Of a stretch of DNA of 64,000 nt, positions 46,260 through 56,054 are shown piece after piece (the first letter of the stretch is position 1; each line of letters starts with the position of its first letter). The translations under genes were made by a program, and so were the position numbers. Source of the stretch: Periplaneta americana (taxonomy: Eukaryota > Arthropoda > Insecta > Blattodea > Blattidae); the NCBI RefSeq assembly GCF_040183065.1, contig NC_091125.1:128212621-128276620 (forward strand), read 5' to 3'. A model generated the notes under the pieces. It searched no databases and was not told the DNA's origin. It was given only the letters and a program-made list of their open reading frames with translations.

Positions 46260-47870
46260 CAGAACGATCCGTATAAACTCTACAATTTTAATGACATAAC
46301 TTTTGAACCAATAATAGCAAACGTGTGCAATCTGTTCTGAATTACAGAATAGCTACGGGGGACTGCTCAGAATAAATGTTGAAAATGTTTTCCACCTGTA
46401 TCCATACGCAACTGTACTCGTCGCACCATATACCGTGACGTTCTCCGAAGTGTATCTTAGTCAATGTTGCTGATTTAATTCCTAATGCACTCACGGAGTT
46501 CAGCAAGTAACCGTAGTCAATTCTTGTATACTCTGTCCTTAAGGTAGCCTCAGCGAATAGGGATTATATAGAATGGACACTGAGCGAATTTTCCTGTTTT
46601 GTTTCTCTGTGCGTCGGCGTTTAGTTCCACTTTCAAGCGCTAGAGGCTAGTGTAATCGAGCACAAGCTAAGATAATAATTGAATAGAGTTGAGGCACAGG
46701 ATCCAAACATCGCCTACCTTATTGCATAATTCAGTACCGGTAACGCTTTGCTTCAAATAAATTCAAATGATAAACTAGCTATAATAATAATTTGTATGTT
46801 TTATATGTAATAAATTATATTATAAAATAATACAATACATTATAAAATTATGTATCAAATTCGTTTAATATTAAACAATGTATAGGCGTATTGTTTTGCT
46901 TCTTATAGGAGTTTTGTTTTTCCATTTTCAGCGCTATCAAATCATTACATATTTTAATTGTTGATGGGGGCAACGTCTCAACTCTCATTATAAAGGAACA
47001 TTAGAGTCTAGACATTACAGATAATGACGGATTTATTATTTCATTGATCTAATTTATTTTATTTGAGTACATAATGTACCTAGATGTATTAATTTATTGT
47101 ATGTCTGTTATATTCCGCTATGTCGACTGCTAACTGGTGTGATGTCAGCGCCAACTCTAGGGAAAAAGCAAAATCTCACGCTCAAGCTGGTTTGAAGGTC
47201 ATTGAAATCAGTCCTGTTACATTAAAGGTACCGACGTGAAGTGTCCATACTTGTAATTCCCTATACGCTGGTAGCCTCATAAGAAGTCCGGAGAGTTTAG
47301 GTCAGGTGATCTGGGGGGCCACAGATTTTTTGAGATTAGGCGATCACCGAAGAAGCTGACTGTAAGTTTCTTGGGATCGTTTGACGTATGACATGAGTAG
47401 TCTGTCTCCTGGCTCAATCGGCGCAATGATTTCTTTGGTTTTTACTAAACGTCCTCTTACATTATCAACACAATCTTGACTTATTGAAGGTCTGTGTTTC
47501 CCACTCTCGCTAAGCGAGTCAGTGTCTCCAGCTTTCTTGCCATCGATAAAATTGTTGGCCTGGTTGAAACATTGCGCACACCCAATTCTCTTTGAAATGC
47601 CGCTTGTGTTTGAATCGAGGAATTTGACTTCCAATACGTTTTCATAATAAAAACACACGACCGAATTGAGAGCTGCATGTTCGTGTGTTATGACTGTAGA
47701 AACTAGAAACTGCCAACAATAGTCATAATAGTCAACAATGGATGGTAGGGGTACCAATATAGATTCTCCCAGAGCCAGTGAGATTATTAAAATCAATTTC
47801 AAGTTTGTACTAGCTTCCATAGGGAAATTATAACTCATTAAAATTGTAAAGGTTTATATGGATCGCTCTG
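46260..47870 (-). mobile_element. Degraded mariner-superfamily (DUF4817-type) transposon, full length by TIRs
   Basis: TIRs CAGAACGATCCGTATAAACT and (complement of right end) CAGAGCGATCCATATAAACC, both running on to ACAATTTTAATGA. TA at 46258-46259 and 47871-47872. The minus strand carries transposase pieces: HTH (QTQAAFQRELGVRN, TRPTILSMARKLE), a DDE-region piece (SKNLWPPRSPDL), and a C-terminal piece at about 46370-46500. Frameshifts and a large deletion separate them. A 718-bp element is inserted at 46552-47269. Confidence 0.88.
46552..47269. mobile_element. Element with 9-bp TSD inserted in a mariner-like transposon
   Basis: TIRs AGCGAATAGGGATTATATAG and (complement of right end) AGCGTATAGGGAATTACAAG, then ATGGACACT on both. 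TSD GGTAGCCTC at 46543-46551 and 47270-47278. Removing the element and one TSD rejoins the host reading frame into GYLKDRVYKN, expected at that point of the transposase. A 9-bp TSD suggests MULE- or Merlin-like mobilisation. No coding region recognised. Confidence 0.88.
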
Positions 47871-47956
47871 TATAAGATACTGTACATAATTGATTTATGT
47901 CTAGATTCGTCCTGTATTTGGAGAGATCAAGACGAGCCTTTGTATTTTGTGTCCAG

Positions 47957-48155
47957 GACTGTGGACACCGAACAAACTCCACTGCGCCGGTCTTCTAGAC
48001 ACCTAAAGCTCTCTTTGGACCGGTGCTACAAGAGTGAGATGCTTGAGGAGGAGACGGCGGCGTCCCGCTCCACGAGTCCGTTGGCACTGCCTTCTGCATC
48101 CGCACACTCCAAGAGGTGCGGCTTGGAGAGGACGAGTGATGCTCCCAGGAAGAAA
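47957..48155 (+). CDS. SIM-rich putative nuclear protein, exon 3
   Basis: A 199-nt exon after GTGTCCAG, entered in phase 2 and leaving in phase 0 at AAGAAA|GTGAGC. It encodes TVDTEQTPLRRSSRHLKLSL, then a Glu/Ser/Ala-rich stretch ending DAPRKK. The TPLRRSSR element looks like a phosphorylatable basic patch of chromatin proteins. If the donor were skipped, translation would stop six codons later (VSTSQQ then TAG), so a short isoform is possible. The exon lies 86 bp beyond the end of a mariner-like transposon (46260-47870). Confidence 0.72.
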
Positions 48156-48965
48156 GTGAGCACTTCACAGCAGTAGGCCTATAACTCGAATTCTTATATT
48201 TTACAGGAGGTTTGACCTCTGCGTGTTGAAAAATGTCGCGTGTCGTTTTCATATTGCCATCCATACGGTTAGGTCACGGTGTCTATGGGCGGGTTAGGAC
48301 GACCCTTTGCACGTCGGCCATACTGAGGCCTATTGTGCATCACTTCGAAGTGTATGGGATGAATGAGAATGAGGGTGTACTAACCCACCGGCCGCATGTG
48401 ATCCGTCATCCGCTTACCCAATGGGGGCCTCACACCTCCAAGGTGACCAAGTAGCACAGGATCCATTCCAACGGCCCTTCCAAAGTGTCGAAGAGCCCTT
48501 GGAAGTGCTCTTATGAAATGAATCCTGGCTGAGATATTGCGGTAGGCTGGGAACTCAGGAACGGTTTTTATGAAGACGCCCCCTCCCGTAAGCGGATGAA
48601 GATATGCGTCTTGACCTGAATATGGCTATTGAATGAGATGAGAAAGATGATACGCATGAGCCAACTCGCTCGGTCTTGGACCAAAAGAGTAGAAGTATTC
48701 ACTTAAAAAACCCAATCCCTCTCTAAAGCATAATGATATCTACATGGAACAAACTGTTAATGTGTACAGAATATACAACGATTTCAAACTGAGAAGTTAC
48801 TTTTGAATAACCTTATGTATTATAGTTTTTTTTTAGATGTCTACTATTTTCCATTCTACAGGCCTAAGTATTAAATGGTCCTTCCATTGTCTTTTATGTT
48901 CTTCTATTTTTGTGTTACATTAAAATATTCAATTCTCTTCCTATTTCAGTATTGATCCATTAATG
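48156..48965. other. Intron 3 start with an unassigned GC-richer block
   Basis: 48230-48650 (GGTGTACTAACCCACCGGCC, CCTCCAAGGTGACCAAGTAG, CGCCCCCTCCCGTAAGCGGA) looks like a repeat body with no tRNA head or TIR that I could see. Unassigned. Confidence 0.3.
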
Positions 48966-49880
48966 CAGGGGTTCCCAATCGGTGTGCCGCGCAGCTGCAT
49001 GGAGTGTGTCGCGAAATTTTGGAATTGAAAAATAAATTTTATTGCATCCAGAAAGTCTCTTTACAACGCATTTTTTTTATTTGCAACGAAGTCTTTGATA
49101 TGGTACATTTTATTTTGAGACAGACTTTACCAATGAAACGTGAACACCTGCAAAAATGCTCAGTTCAGTTTTTGAACCATAAGGCCACGTATAAAGAAAC
49201 TCTGTGCAACTCATCAAGCGCAGGCTTCACATTAATTTAAATAGGAGAGCTTTGAAAAACTATAATAAAAATCTTTTATCGGACATCCAGCATAGATAGG
49301 TTGGGATTTTTGACAGATACCTTTGTTTTTTTCTAATGCCACTCAAGTTACTGCGTGTTATTTTAGAAATTTTGTTTGCGTGTTAACATCAACCTATCTA
49401 CAACACTGGATGTCCGACACTATATACTGTAGGAGTTATCAGTGCTTTTTTTTTCTGACGGAACGCGCTGGAACGACACCTTTTGTTGCATTTTTCATCA
49501 TGGAAACGGAATATGTATGAATAACTATGTTTTTTAATATAATTCTTCTTTGAATTCCGTTTAGATCTTGGAAATCTTAGTTGGACGAAAAGGAGGTTAA
49601 ATACGACAAAAATTCCGTGCAGTGAACAGTAATCCCTTTTGATCCTAAAATTAGAGCAGAAGTTTAATATTTTTCACTCAGTTCAGGACTAATTTTGAAA
49701 ATTTCGACACCCCATCTCCCCGTCCGCTATAAAATATTCTACGCAGAGTTCGACCACTTTTTTCTCCAGAAGAAAAGAAGTGGTTATTATATTATTATTA
49801 ATAAAATTAAATAAGTATGTAGCGATATCGTCGGCGTTCAGTAAAGTGTGTCGTTAGTCAAAAAAGGTTGGGAACCACTG
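48966..49880. mobile_element. hAT-type element with 8-bp TSD
   Basis: Ends CAGGGGTTCCCAATCGGTGT and, in complement, CAGTGGTTCCCAACCTTTTT: typical hAT termini. TSD CATTAATG (48958-48965) / AATTAATG (49881-49888), one mismatch. The 915-bp interior has only broken short frames; no transposase motif was recognised. Confidence 0.85.
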
Positions 49881-50187
49881 AATTAATGTATAATCTGCTT
49901 TGTTCTTAAGAATATTATCTCTGCTGTTTCTTGTTTCATTCTGTAATGTCTATTTATGGCCCAGTTCTCACCGTCGTATCTTGCATAGACGATGATATAA
50001 TGTGTTCATACATAAAAGCCGCGTTGACACGATACGAAATCAATCGGACCGAGTTTACTCGGACGCTAATCGTATCGTAGCAACAGGTAATACGAGTGCA
50101 CTCGGACGCCGACATCCGACACGATTCGACTAGAACCGCACTCAACTTCCATGAGTAAGCTCGAATACGAGTATGAATGATTGAAAA

Positions 50188-50394
50188 TGGCGGCGGACAG
50201 CGGAGTGTTAAAAGATCTCGCTCAAAAAAAAAAAAAATGGACAGAGCGTGAAACGGTACAGTTTGTCGAGCTGTACGAAACAGAAGATGTGATATGGAAC
50301 TTAAGAATGCTTGAACACAAATACAAGGACGCGCGGATCCCTACAAAGCGTAAACCTCACGAAGAAAATTGTAGGATAGATTCAGCAACAAAAT
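50188..50394 (+). pseudogene. MADF/Myb-SANT-like ORF fragment
   Basis: ATG at 50188 opens 68 codons. KKKKWTERETVQFVELYETE and VIWNLRMLEHKYKD match the start of MADF domains (W-x-x-E-x-x-x-x-F-I-x-L-Y ... x-I-W). The domain is cut short after about 50 residues by basic sequence and TAA. Likely from a transposon accessory gene; a host exon is less likely because no splice sites fit the plus-strand gene phases. Confidence 0.45.
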
Positions 50395-50845
50395 AAATTT
50401 AGTATTAACTATTAAGTACTTCGTCTATTTTACTATTCACATGTGCAATATAAAATGACTCTTTCCTTACCTTTATAACATAAAGTGAGTAGATCGAATA
50501 AGAAGACTTCAATAACGTAAATTTAATTAAGCTGCCACAACACGTGTAAGTGTGACCGATTAATTCATGTAAATATCATTAAGCCTCAAAACTTTTGTCG
50601 TAATAAATCTTTGATTGGAGGCATAATTACGTACGCCTGTAATAATTAATTTTTCTTAAACTGTAGCTTTTGGAAACATGCGGTGTTTTAACATTTCATA
50701 ACTGCCTGTTTTGAATAGATTGTGAGTTTGTGTTAGTTTTATTTTCAAATGAAGACGCATTAATTTTTAGTAAAACAAAGTATTAGGAAATAGAGAAGCA
50801 TGGTTTCAGGTTTAAAGTTAAATTAATAGATGAACCCAATGACCC

Positions 50846-51120
50846 CTGCGTTGGTTGAGTGGTTAGAACTCCAGTCTGCCACGCAGGCGGCCCGGTTCGA
50901 GTCCCGGTCAGGTCTGAGATTTTTCATTGAAAAATCCATAGATACATTTGTGGCGGACAAATTTGCAGTTGGAGTTTTTCTCGAGGTTCTCCGGTTTTTT
51001 CCCATATTATGTAGCCTATCTATAGTATTATCCGATCGCCGGCTGGCGACGCACGAAGGGGGCTGACGTAGGGACGAGTGGAGTGGCTTGCTACGAAACC
51101 TTGGTACGTAGTGAACCTTA
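50846..51120 (+). mobile_element. SINE family B, interrupted by a MITE
   Basis: Head CCCCTGCGTTGGTTGAGTGG with B-box GGTTCGAGTCCCGG, then GGAGTTTTTCTCGAGGTTCTCC and the family B body. The copy is split at CCTTA by the 406-bp element 51121-51526. Its tail (GGTTTAGGAATACCTAGCTT) resumes at about 51530 and runs to about 51560. Confidence 0.78.
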
Positions 51121-51526
51121 GGTCCGATTTCACCAAACATATTTAACTTTAATTGTTACTTAACACTTAAAGGAAATATGCCTTTTACCAAGACAAATTG
51201 GGCTTTAAGCTCTCATTAAACTAAATTTGGTCATTTAAATAATTAATCATGCATTAACGACAATAATTTTCATCATGGCGAAGACAAAGATAGACTTGAT
51301 ATTTGAAAATGATGATTTCTTACTAAGACGGGCGAGGATAATTTTCGAAAGAGAAGATCATTTTAATACAATGGTCGAAAAAGATTTGCGAATGTGGTTT
51401 AGGATAAGCAAGACATAAGCATTGTATATTTTCAGTAGTACAAAATTTCCAACTGATAGTTAAATACTTCATAATATTATTTAAATGATACATTGTGGAT
51501 TAGTAACATGTTGGTAAAATCGGCCC
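51121..51526. mobile_element. PIF/Harbinger-type MITE, TTA TSD, carrying a 47-codon transposase relic
   Basis: TIRs GGTCCGATTTCACCAAACAT and (complement of right end) GGGCCGATTTTACCAACAT. TSD TTA at 51118-51120 and 51527-51529. It is inserted in a SINE whose tail resumes beyond. Plus frame 51275-51418 encodes MAKTKIDLIFENDDFLLRRA, then MVEKDLRMWFRISKT. The F-R-(M/I)-S-K ending resembles the N-terminal part of Harbinger transposases. Confidence 0.88.
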
Positions 51527-52025
51527 TTAGGGTTTAGGAATACCTAGCTTGAGGGTTAGTGCAATAGATCGTAACAGGTCGCAATGGTGGGCCATAGTAC
51601 CCTCCTCCAGTAAATTCCATTCCATTTCAGATGCACTCAATTCGACGCGCCTTAGAATCTAATTGCGTTCCTTAATCCTTCTGTTTGTTGTACGTGAAAG
51701 AGTTGATGTATTTCTAGTTCATTAATAAAAATTGTCTGCGACAGCTACGATACCCTGGAGCAGACGTTTGCAGCAAGAGCGGATTATACTCTCTCACGGG
51801 GAGCCATATGATTTCTCTTCATCCCCTTTCCTCCCCACCCAACACCACGCAGCGTTGATTCAGTGACTGATGAATATTAAGCGTCCCCGTTTAGGGACTA
51901 GTTCCGCTCCCGATGCTCAGCTCTGCCCTGGAGTGTGTTCGTACGAAGGTCCTCGGTCCGATTGTACTCGTATCGTGCTAGTCACGACATCGTCATAGTG
52001 ATTGAAGGTGTGTTGCCGTTTGCAG

Positions 52026-52296
52026 AGCAAGATGCCTGCGCCGAGCTGCTCCCACCAGCAGTACGTGATGAACACACGCTCCGTGACGCGGCGTCTGGGC
52101 TCCGAGGGCTGCGCGCTGGTGCCGCCGACGCCCGAGGACGCCTTGGAGCTGCGGGAGTGGCCGGCGACAGGCATGCACGAGCGCCCGGTGTGGCCCGACC
52201 CGCGCTACGAGCTGCCCCCGCCGCCCGTCTCCGAGCTGCAGGTGGCTCTGCACCACTCGCTTCACGCCGTGCTCGCCTTCTCAGCACAGGTCGCAG
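52026..52296 (+). CDS. SIM-rich putative nuclear protein, GC-rich exon 4
   Basis: A 271-nt exon after CCGTTTGCAG, phase 0 in, phase 1 out at GTCGCAG|GTAATG. It encodes SKMPAPSCSHQQYVMNTRSV, then a folded-looking segment with ALELREWPATGMHERPVWPD, a PPPP stretch and VSELQVALHHSLHAVL. It is by far the most GC-rich stretch in the window, so all frames are open and several shadow ORFs overlap it. This frame is chosen because both splice phases agree with exons 3 and 5. The W-P and P-x-W-P-D-P-R-Y pattern looks conserved, but I cannot assign a family. Confidence 0.72.
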
Positions 52297-52497
52297 GTAA
52301 TGCCGCTCGAAACGCAGTGCAGTAAGGAGACGTGCAGGAAAATGGTCAAGTAGCCTCTAAGGCTATTGAGATCAACCCACTCTATTCGTGAAACCTACTA
52401 TAGTTCTGTCTAAGAATATGTAAGGAGAGCCTGGTTTACACTGCTTCGGAATTCAAAGAGTACATATTTACTAAACACAAGCTACATAAAATGAAAA

Positions 52498-53492
52498 GAA
52501 TTGAAGGGTTGGCGGGAAGAACGATGAGGGTCCATAAAATGAATTTTTTTGATCCATGTTGAATCTTTCGTACACTACTTTTAACACTTGAATATAAATA
52601 ATTGATTAAATAGCGATCTTATTCATATTAATTATGTAAGCATGTGCGGCTTACAGCTGTTTCGGTGCTATTCGACACCATCTTCAGAGCCTACTAGATC
52701 TCGGCGCTATCTCAACTTCGCTGCCTGTTGTGTGGGTGCGTTCGTGTGATGAAGAGTTGTGTCAAATAGTGTGTGTGTTCTGAAATTGATCTGTGTGTTG
52801 AGAATTTGATTGGGGTGTAATTTAGTGTGTCTGTATATTTCATATTGTTCTAGGGTGTTGAGTTTTTGGTTTTTGGGTTGTATGTGTAGGATTTCCATGT
52901 CTGTATTTATCTTTATTGTATGTGTGGTTAGCATTAGTTATGTGTTCGCAAATGTAGATGTATTGTGTCCTCTGGTTATTACGTTAATTTTTACATCTAC
53001 ATACGCCGAACACATAACTAATGCTAACCACACATACAATAACATAAATACAGACATGGAAATCCTACACATACAACCCAAAAACCAGAAGCTCAACACA
53101 CTAGAACAATATGAAATATACAGACACACTAAAACACACCCTAATCAAATTCTCAACACACAGATCAATTTCAGAACACACTATTTGACACAACTCTTCA
53201 TCACACGAACGCACCCACACAACAGGCAGCGAAGTTGAGATAGCGCCGAGATCTAGTAGGCTCTGAAGATGGTGTCGAATAGCACCGAAACAGCTGTAAG
53301 CCGCATATGCTTACATAATTAACACGAGTAAGATCGCCATTTAATCGAATTTTTTTTAGTTAGAGGTGCCATCTATTGGATTATGTTGAGAACTAATAGA
53401 GGCTTACATGGTTATTACAAAATCTCCAGATGCAATAAAAAAATTAAGTTTGTTATTTGGACCCTCATCGGTCTTCCCGCCAGCCCTTCAAT
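52498..53492. mobile_element. Inverted pair of Penelope-like element fragments (palindrome of about 1 kb)
   Basis: The left arm (52498-52970) and right arm (52975-53492) are near-perfect reverse complements, including AATTGAAGGG-TGGCGGGAAGA at the outer ends and CAGCTGTTTCGGTGCTATTC inside. Each arm encodes, reading outward, NTLEQYEIYRHTK preceded by INTDMEILHIQPKNQKLN and followed by ILNTQINFRTH. This matches the C-terminal end (GIY-YIG region) of Penelope-like retroelements as I know them. Head-to-head partial copies are a known habit of that group. Both reading frames are truncated. Confidence 0.75.
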
Positions 53493-54340
53493 TGTTTCCT
53501 TTGTAAAACGTGTCCCACAGATTTTGTTACCTTCAATCTTCCTTTTCTTCATGTTTACCGTCAAGGAATTACTGAATAGATTTCGGAATCAATGTTCACC
53601 ATACTGTAACAAAGCACCCAGTGACAGTGAGGATTCTGACTAGACAAAGAAAATGTTTGCTAATCTTAAACTATACTATGTTGCAATACTAACTACTAGG
53701 TCATCAAAATCCGCCCCCTACATCACTGATGTTACACGCAATTGGTATAAAGTTTTTGTAGGAATATACGTTTTGGAGTATTCTTTATACCTCAAGTATC
53801 CGACCAAAAATTGTTGTCTACCGTCCATCCGTCTGTGTTTGACTTGTATGCTAAATTATTTGGAGTTTCTTTCACATTCAATACAGCAGTGACGGCCGTT
53901 TTCAGCTAGTGACCTCCACAGTTCGTGAATGGAAGGAAATCTGCAATGTAACAAACACTATCGAATAAAGAAAACATTCATTTAAGTAGATTATTCGAAA
54001 ATATTGCATTTTTCGACAGATTTGGAATATAATTAATTCATTCGGTTCACAAATCAGAAAAAAAAGAATATGGAATAAAATATTCGTTAGTTACATTAAT
54101 AAATTATGGGGTGAGTCAAATTTAGTCGATAGTGTCGATGACTAATTGAACAGCGCTGTGAGTAGAATTGTCCATGCGCAGTATGCATGAATTTGCAGAT
54201 TGTCCAGTAATCTAGTGCACACCTTTTTCCACCCGACAGAAACGATACCGCTTCCTCTGTACTAAGACTAAATTCATTGAAAGCCATTGATATAGAAAAT
54301 AGTTTGTTTCCTACTAAAAATAATATAATATGTAATGTAG
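53493..54340. other. Intron 4 segment with no assigned feature
   Basis: AT-rich; two 79-86-codon frames at 53383 and 53653 have no recognisable motif. Confidence 0.35.
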
Positions 54341-54342
54341 TA

Positions 54343-55404
54343 TACAGAGAATTCACGAGGATTTACAACAACTGACGGAGTTTATTTCCGAAGACATTCT
54401 GGGCAAAAAATGTCGTATAAACATGTGTCCTAATCTCAATATTTTCAGAATTACACTAGTTTGAAGTTGTTTGTAAAATACCATTATTCTTTAGTTTTAA
54501 GGGTAAAGGAATATTGCAGATTAAGATTTAATTGTTTAGGAGCAGGGACAACCGAGCGGGCTAGCGGAGTGGTAGAGGGCTGGCCTTGCATTAGGGAGGT
54601 CCGGGGTTCGATCCCAGGGGCCGGCAATCCTGAGGTTTTTCATGGTTTCCTCAGTTATTTCCAGGCAAATGCCGGGATTATACCTCTTGAAAGTCCGGCT
54701 ATGGACGGCGATCCTTCCCTTAATCCAATAGCTTAATAGCTTAATTCCTCTCCAGACAGGTCCGGCCCTATAAGGCCCGTGTGGCGTGGGTTGTGTAAAT
54801 GCACCTAAAAGGGAGAGGTTAAACTAAGGGAAAGAAAGAAGTAGGGACTATCATTCCTTTAATTAGCTAGTATTCTGAAGCTAAAATGTGTTATGAATTC
54901 CATAGTTGCTTCGTACAGACTTTTTTTTCTATTTTTAATTACAAAATTACACTTTTCTTACGCACTTATCACAATAATTGTTACAAATCACGCCACTCTT
55001 GTAAATTCTTCAAAACTGTACATTAGGATGCATTCTTAAACTAAAAAATCGAGTTCCTAAAGTCGTATGATTTGTAACAATTTTTGTGGCAAATGCGTAA
55101 GAATAATATAATCTTTAATTAAAAATTGAAAAACTAAATCTGTGCAAAGCAATTAACAACACATTTTTAGCTTTAGAGCACTAGCCAATTAAAGAAATCA
55201 TACTTCTGAATAATTCATTCTATATTTGTAATATTCTTTTACCCTTAAAACTAAAGCAAAAAAGATATTTTACTAACAACTTAAAATTAGTATAACTCTG
55301 AAAATGTTGAGATTAGGATACATATTCTTATGACATTTTTTGCTCAGAATGTCTTCGGAAATAAGCTCTGTAAGTGACGGTAAATCCTCGTGAATCACCT
55401 TGTA
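54343..55404. mobile_element. Long-TIR element (about 190-bp arms), TA-flanked, split by a SINE
   Basis: Arms 54343-54530 and 55210-55404 are reverse complements (ATTCACGAGGATTTAC, TTTCCGAAGACATTCTG, CTTTAGTTTTAAGGGTAAA). TA at 54341-54342 and 55405-55406. SINE family D (54538-54840) interrupts it. No transposase recognised. Confidence 0.78.
54538..54840 (+). mobile_element. tRNA-derived SINE family D
   Basis: Head ACCGAGCGGGCTAGCGGAGT with B-box GGGGTTCGATCCCAGG, then CCTGAGGTTTTTCATGGTTT, a long body and TAAGGCCCGTGTGGCG near the end. It is inserted in one arm of the inverted-repeat element 54343-55404. Confidence 0.75.
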
Positions 55405-55599
55405 TATGACACGAAATGAAGATTATTTTTCTTTTATAGTACATTACATCGAGACTAACAGCCTTGTTTCTGTCGATATAGGCCTATTTGACTCTGTTTT
55501 CGAAGTGTTAAGCGTCCTAAAGATATTTTGTTTTGATGTAGTATTGCGTATTTCTCCCCATTAGGTATGCGGGGGTAACTTGTGAATTAACCGTCACAT

Positions 55600-56010
55600 A
55601 AAATGCAACTCTCTCCCTTATTCTCCTTGTTTTTGCATTATTTTCTTGTCTTTCCCTTGTCCTCCTTGTCTTACCTTTGTTCTAATTATCCTACTTTTGG
55701 TCTCCCTGTGTTCCCTTCACTTTCTTTATATTCCCCTTGTTCTCTTTATCCTCCTCTTGTCATTGTATACCCCTTGTTTTTGTAATCCCCTCGTTCTCTC
55801 TGTCTTCGCCTTGTTTTCTTTGTATTCCCCTTCTTCTCCTTATATTCCCCTTATTCTCGTTGTCTTCCTCTTGTTCCTCTTGTCTTCGCTTTGTTCTCCC
55901 TATACTCCCTCTGTTCTCCTTGCATTCCTCATTGTTCTCCTTATAATCCCATTCTTCTCCTTATCTTCCCAAAATTGGCAAAATCCTTGCATCCTCTTTA
56001 TTCTCCTTGT
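55600..56010 (-). repeat. Polypyrimidine minisatellite, reverse of the 23760-24075 family
   Basis: Units such as TTCTCCTTGTCTTCCCCTTG repeat with drift. The complement matches the 23760-24075 array. A 232-codon plus ORF (55646-56344) is an artefact that runs on into the Tigger element. Confidence 0.85.
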
Positions 56011-56054
56011 TTCATTTTCACACCACTCACATGTAGTTCAACGTAAAGATATGC

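Larger units (their letters stand above)
50028..51981. mobile_element. Possible PIF/Harbinger-like element with MADF/Myb-like fragment
   Basis: CACGATACGAAATCAATCGG with ACCGAG near 50028 recurs in reverse complement at about 51940-51981 (CACGATACGAGTACAATCGG then ACCGAG). Between them, 50188-50394 encodes MAADSGVLKDLAQKKKKWTE and a helix with VQFVELYETEDVIWN, resembling the MADF/Myb-like second protein of Harbinger transposons; it soon meets a stop. A SINE and MITE are nested inside. Outer boundaries and TSD are unresolved. Confidence 0.4.

Noticed and set aside
47344-47838. 164-codon minus-strand ORF as a host gene
   Set aside because: It lies inside TIRs and TA duplications, and its pieces in two frames match a mariner-superfamily transposase.
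51935-52300. Alternative long ORFs over exon 4 (both strands)
   Set aside because: High GC removes stop codons in all frames; only the frame from 52026 agrees with splice phases of the flanking exons.
53383-53892. Two plus-strand ORFs of 79-86 codons in intron 4
   Set aside because: No splice phases compatible with the gene and no recognised motif.
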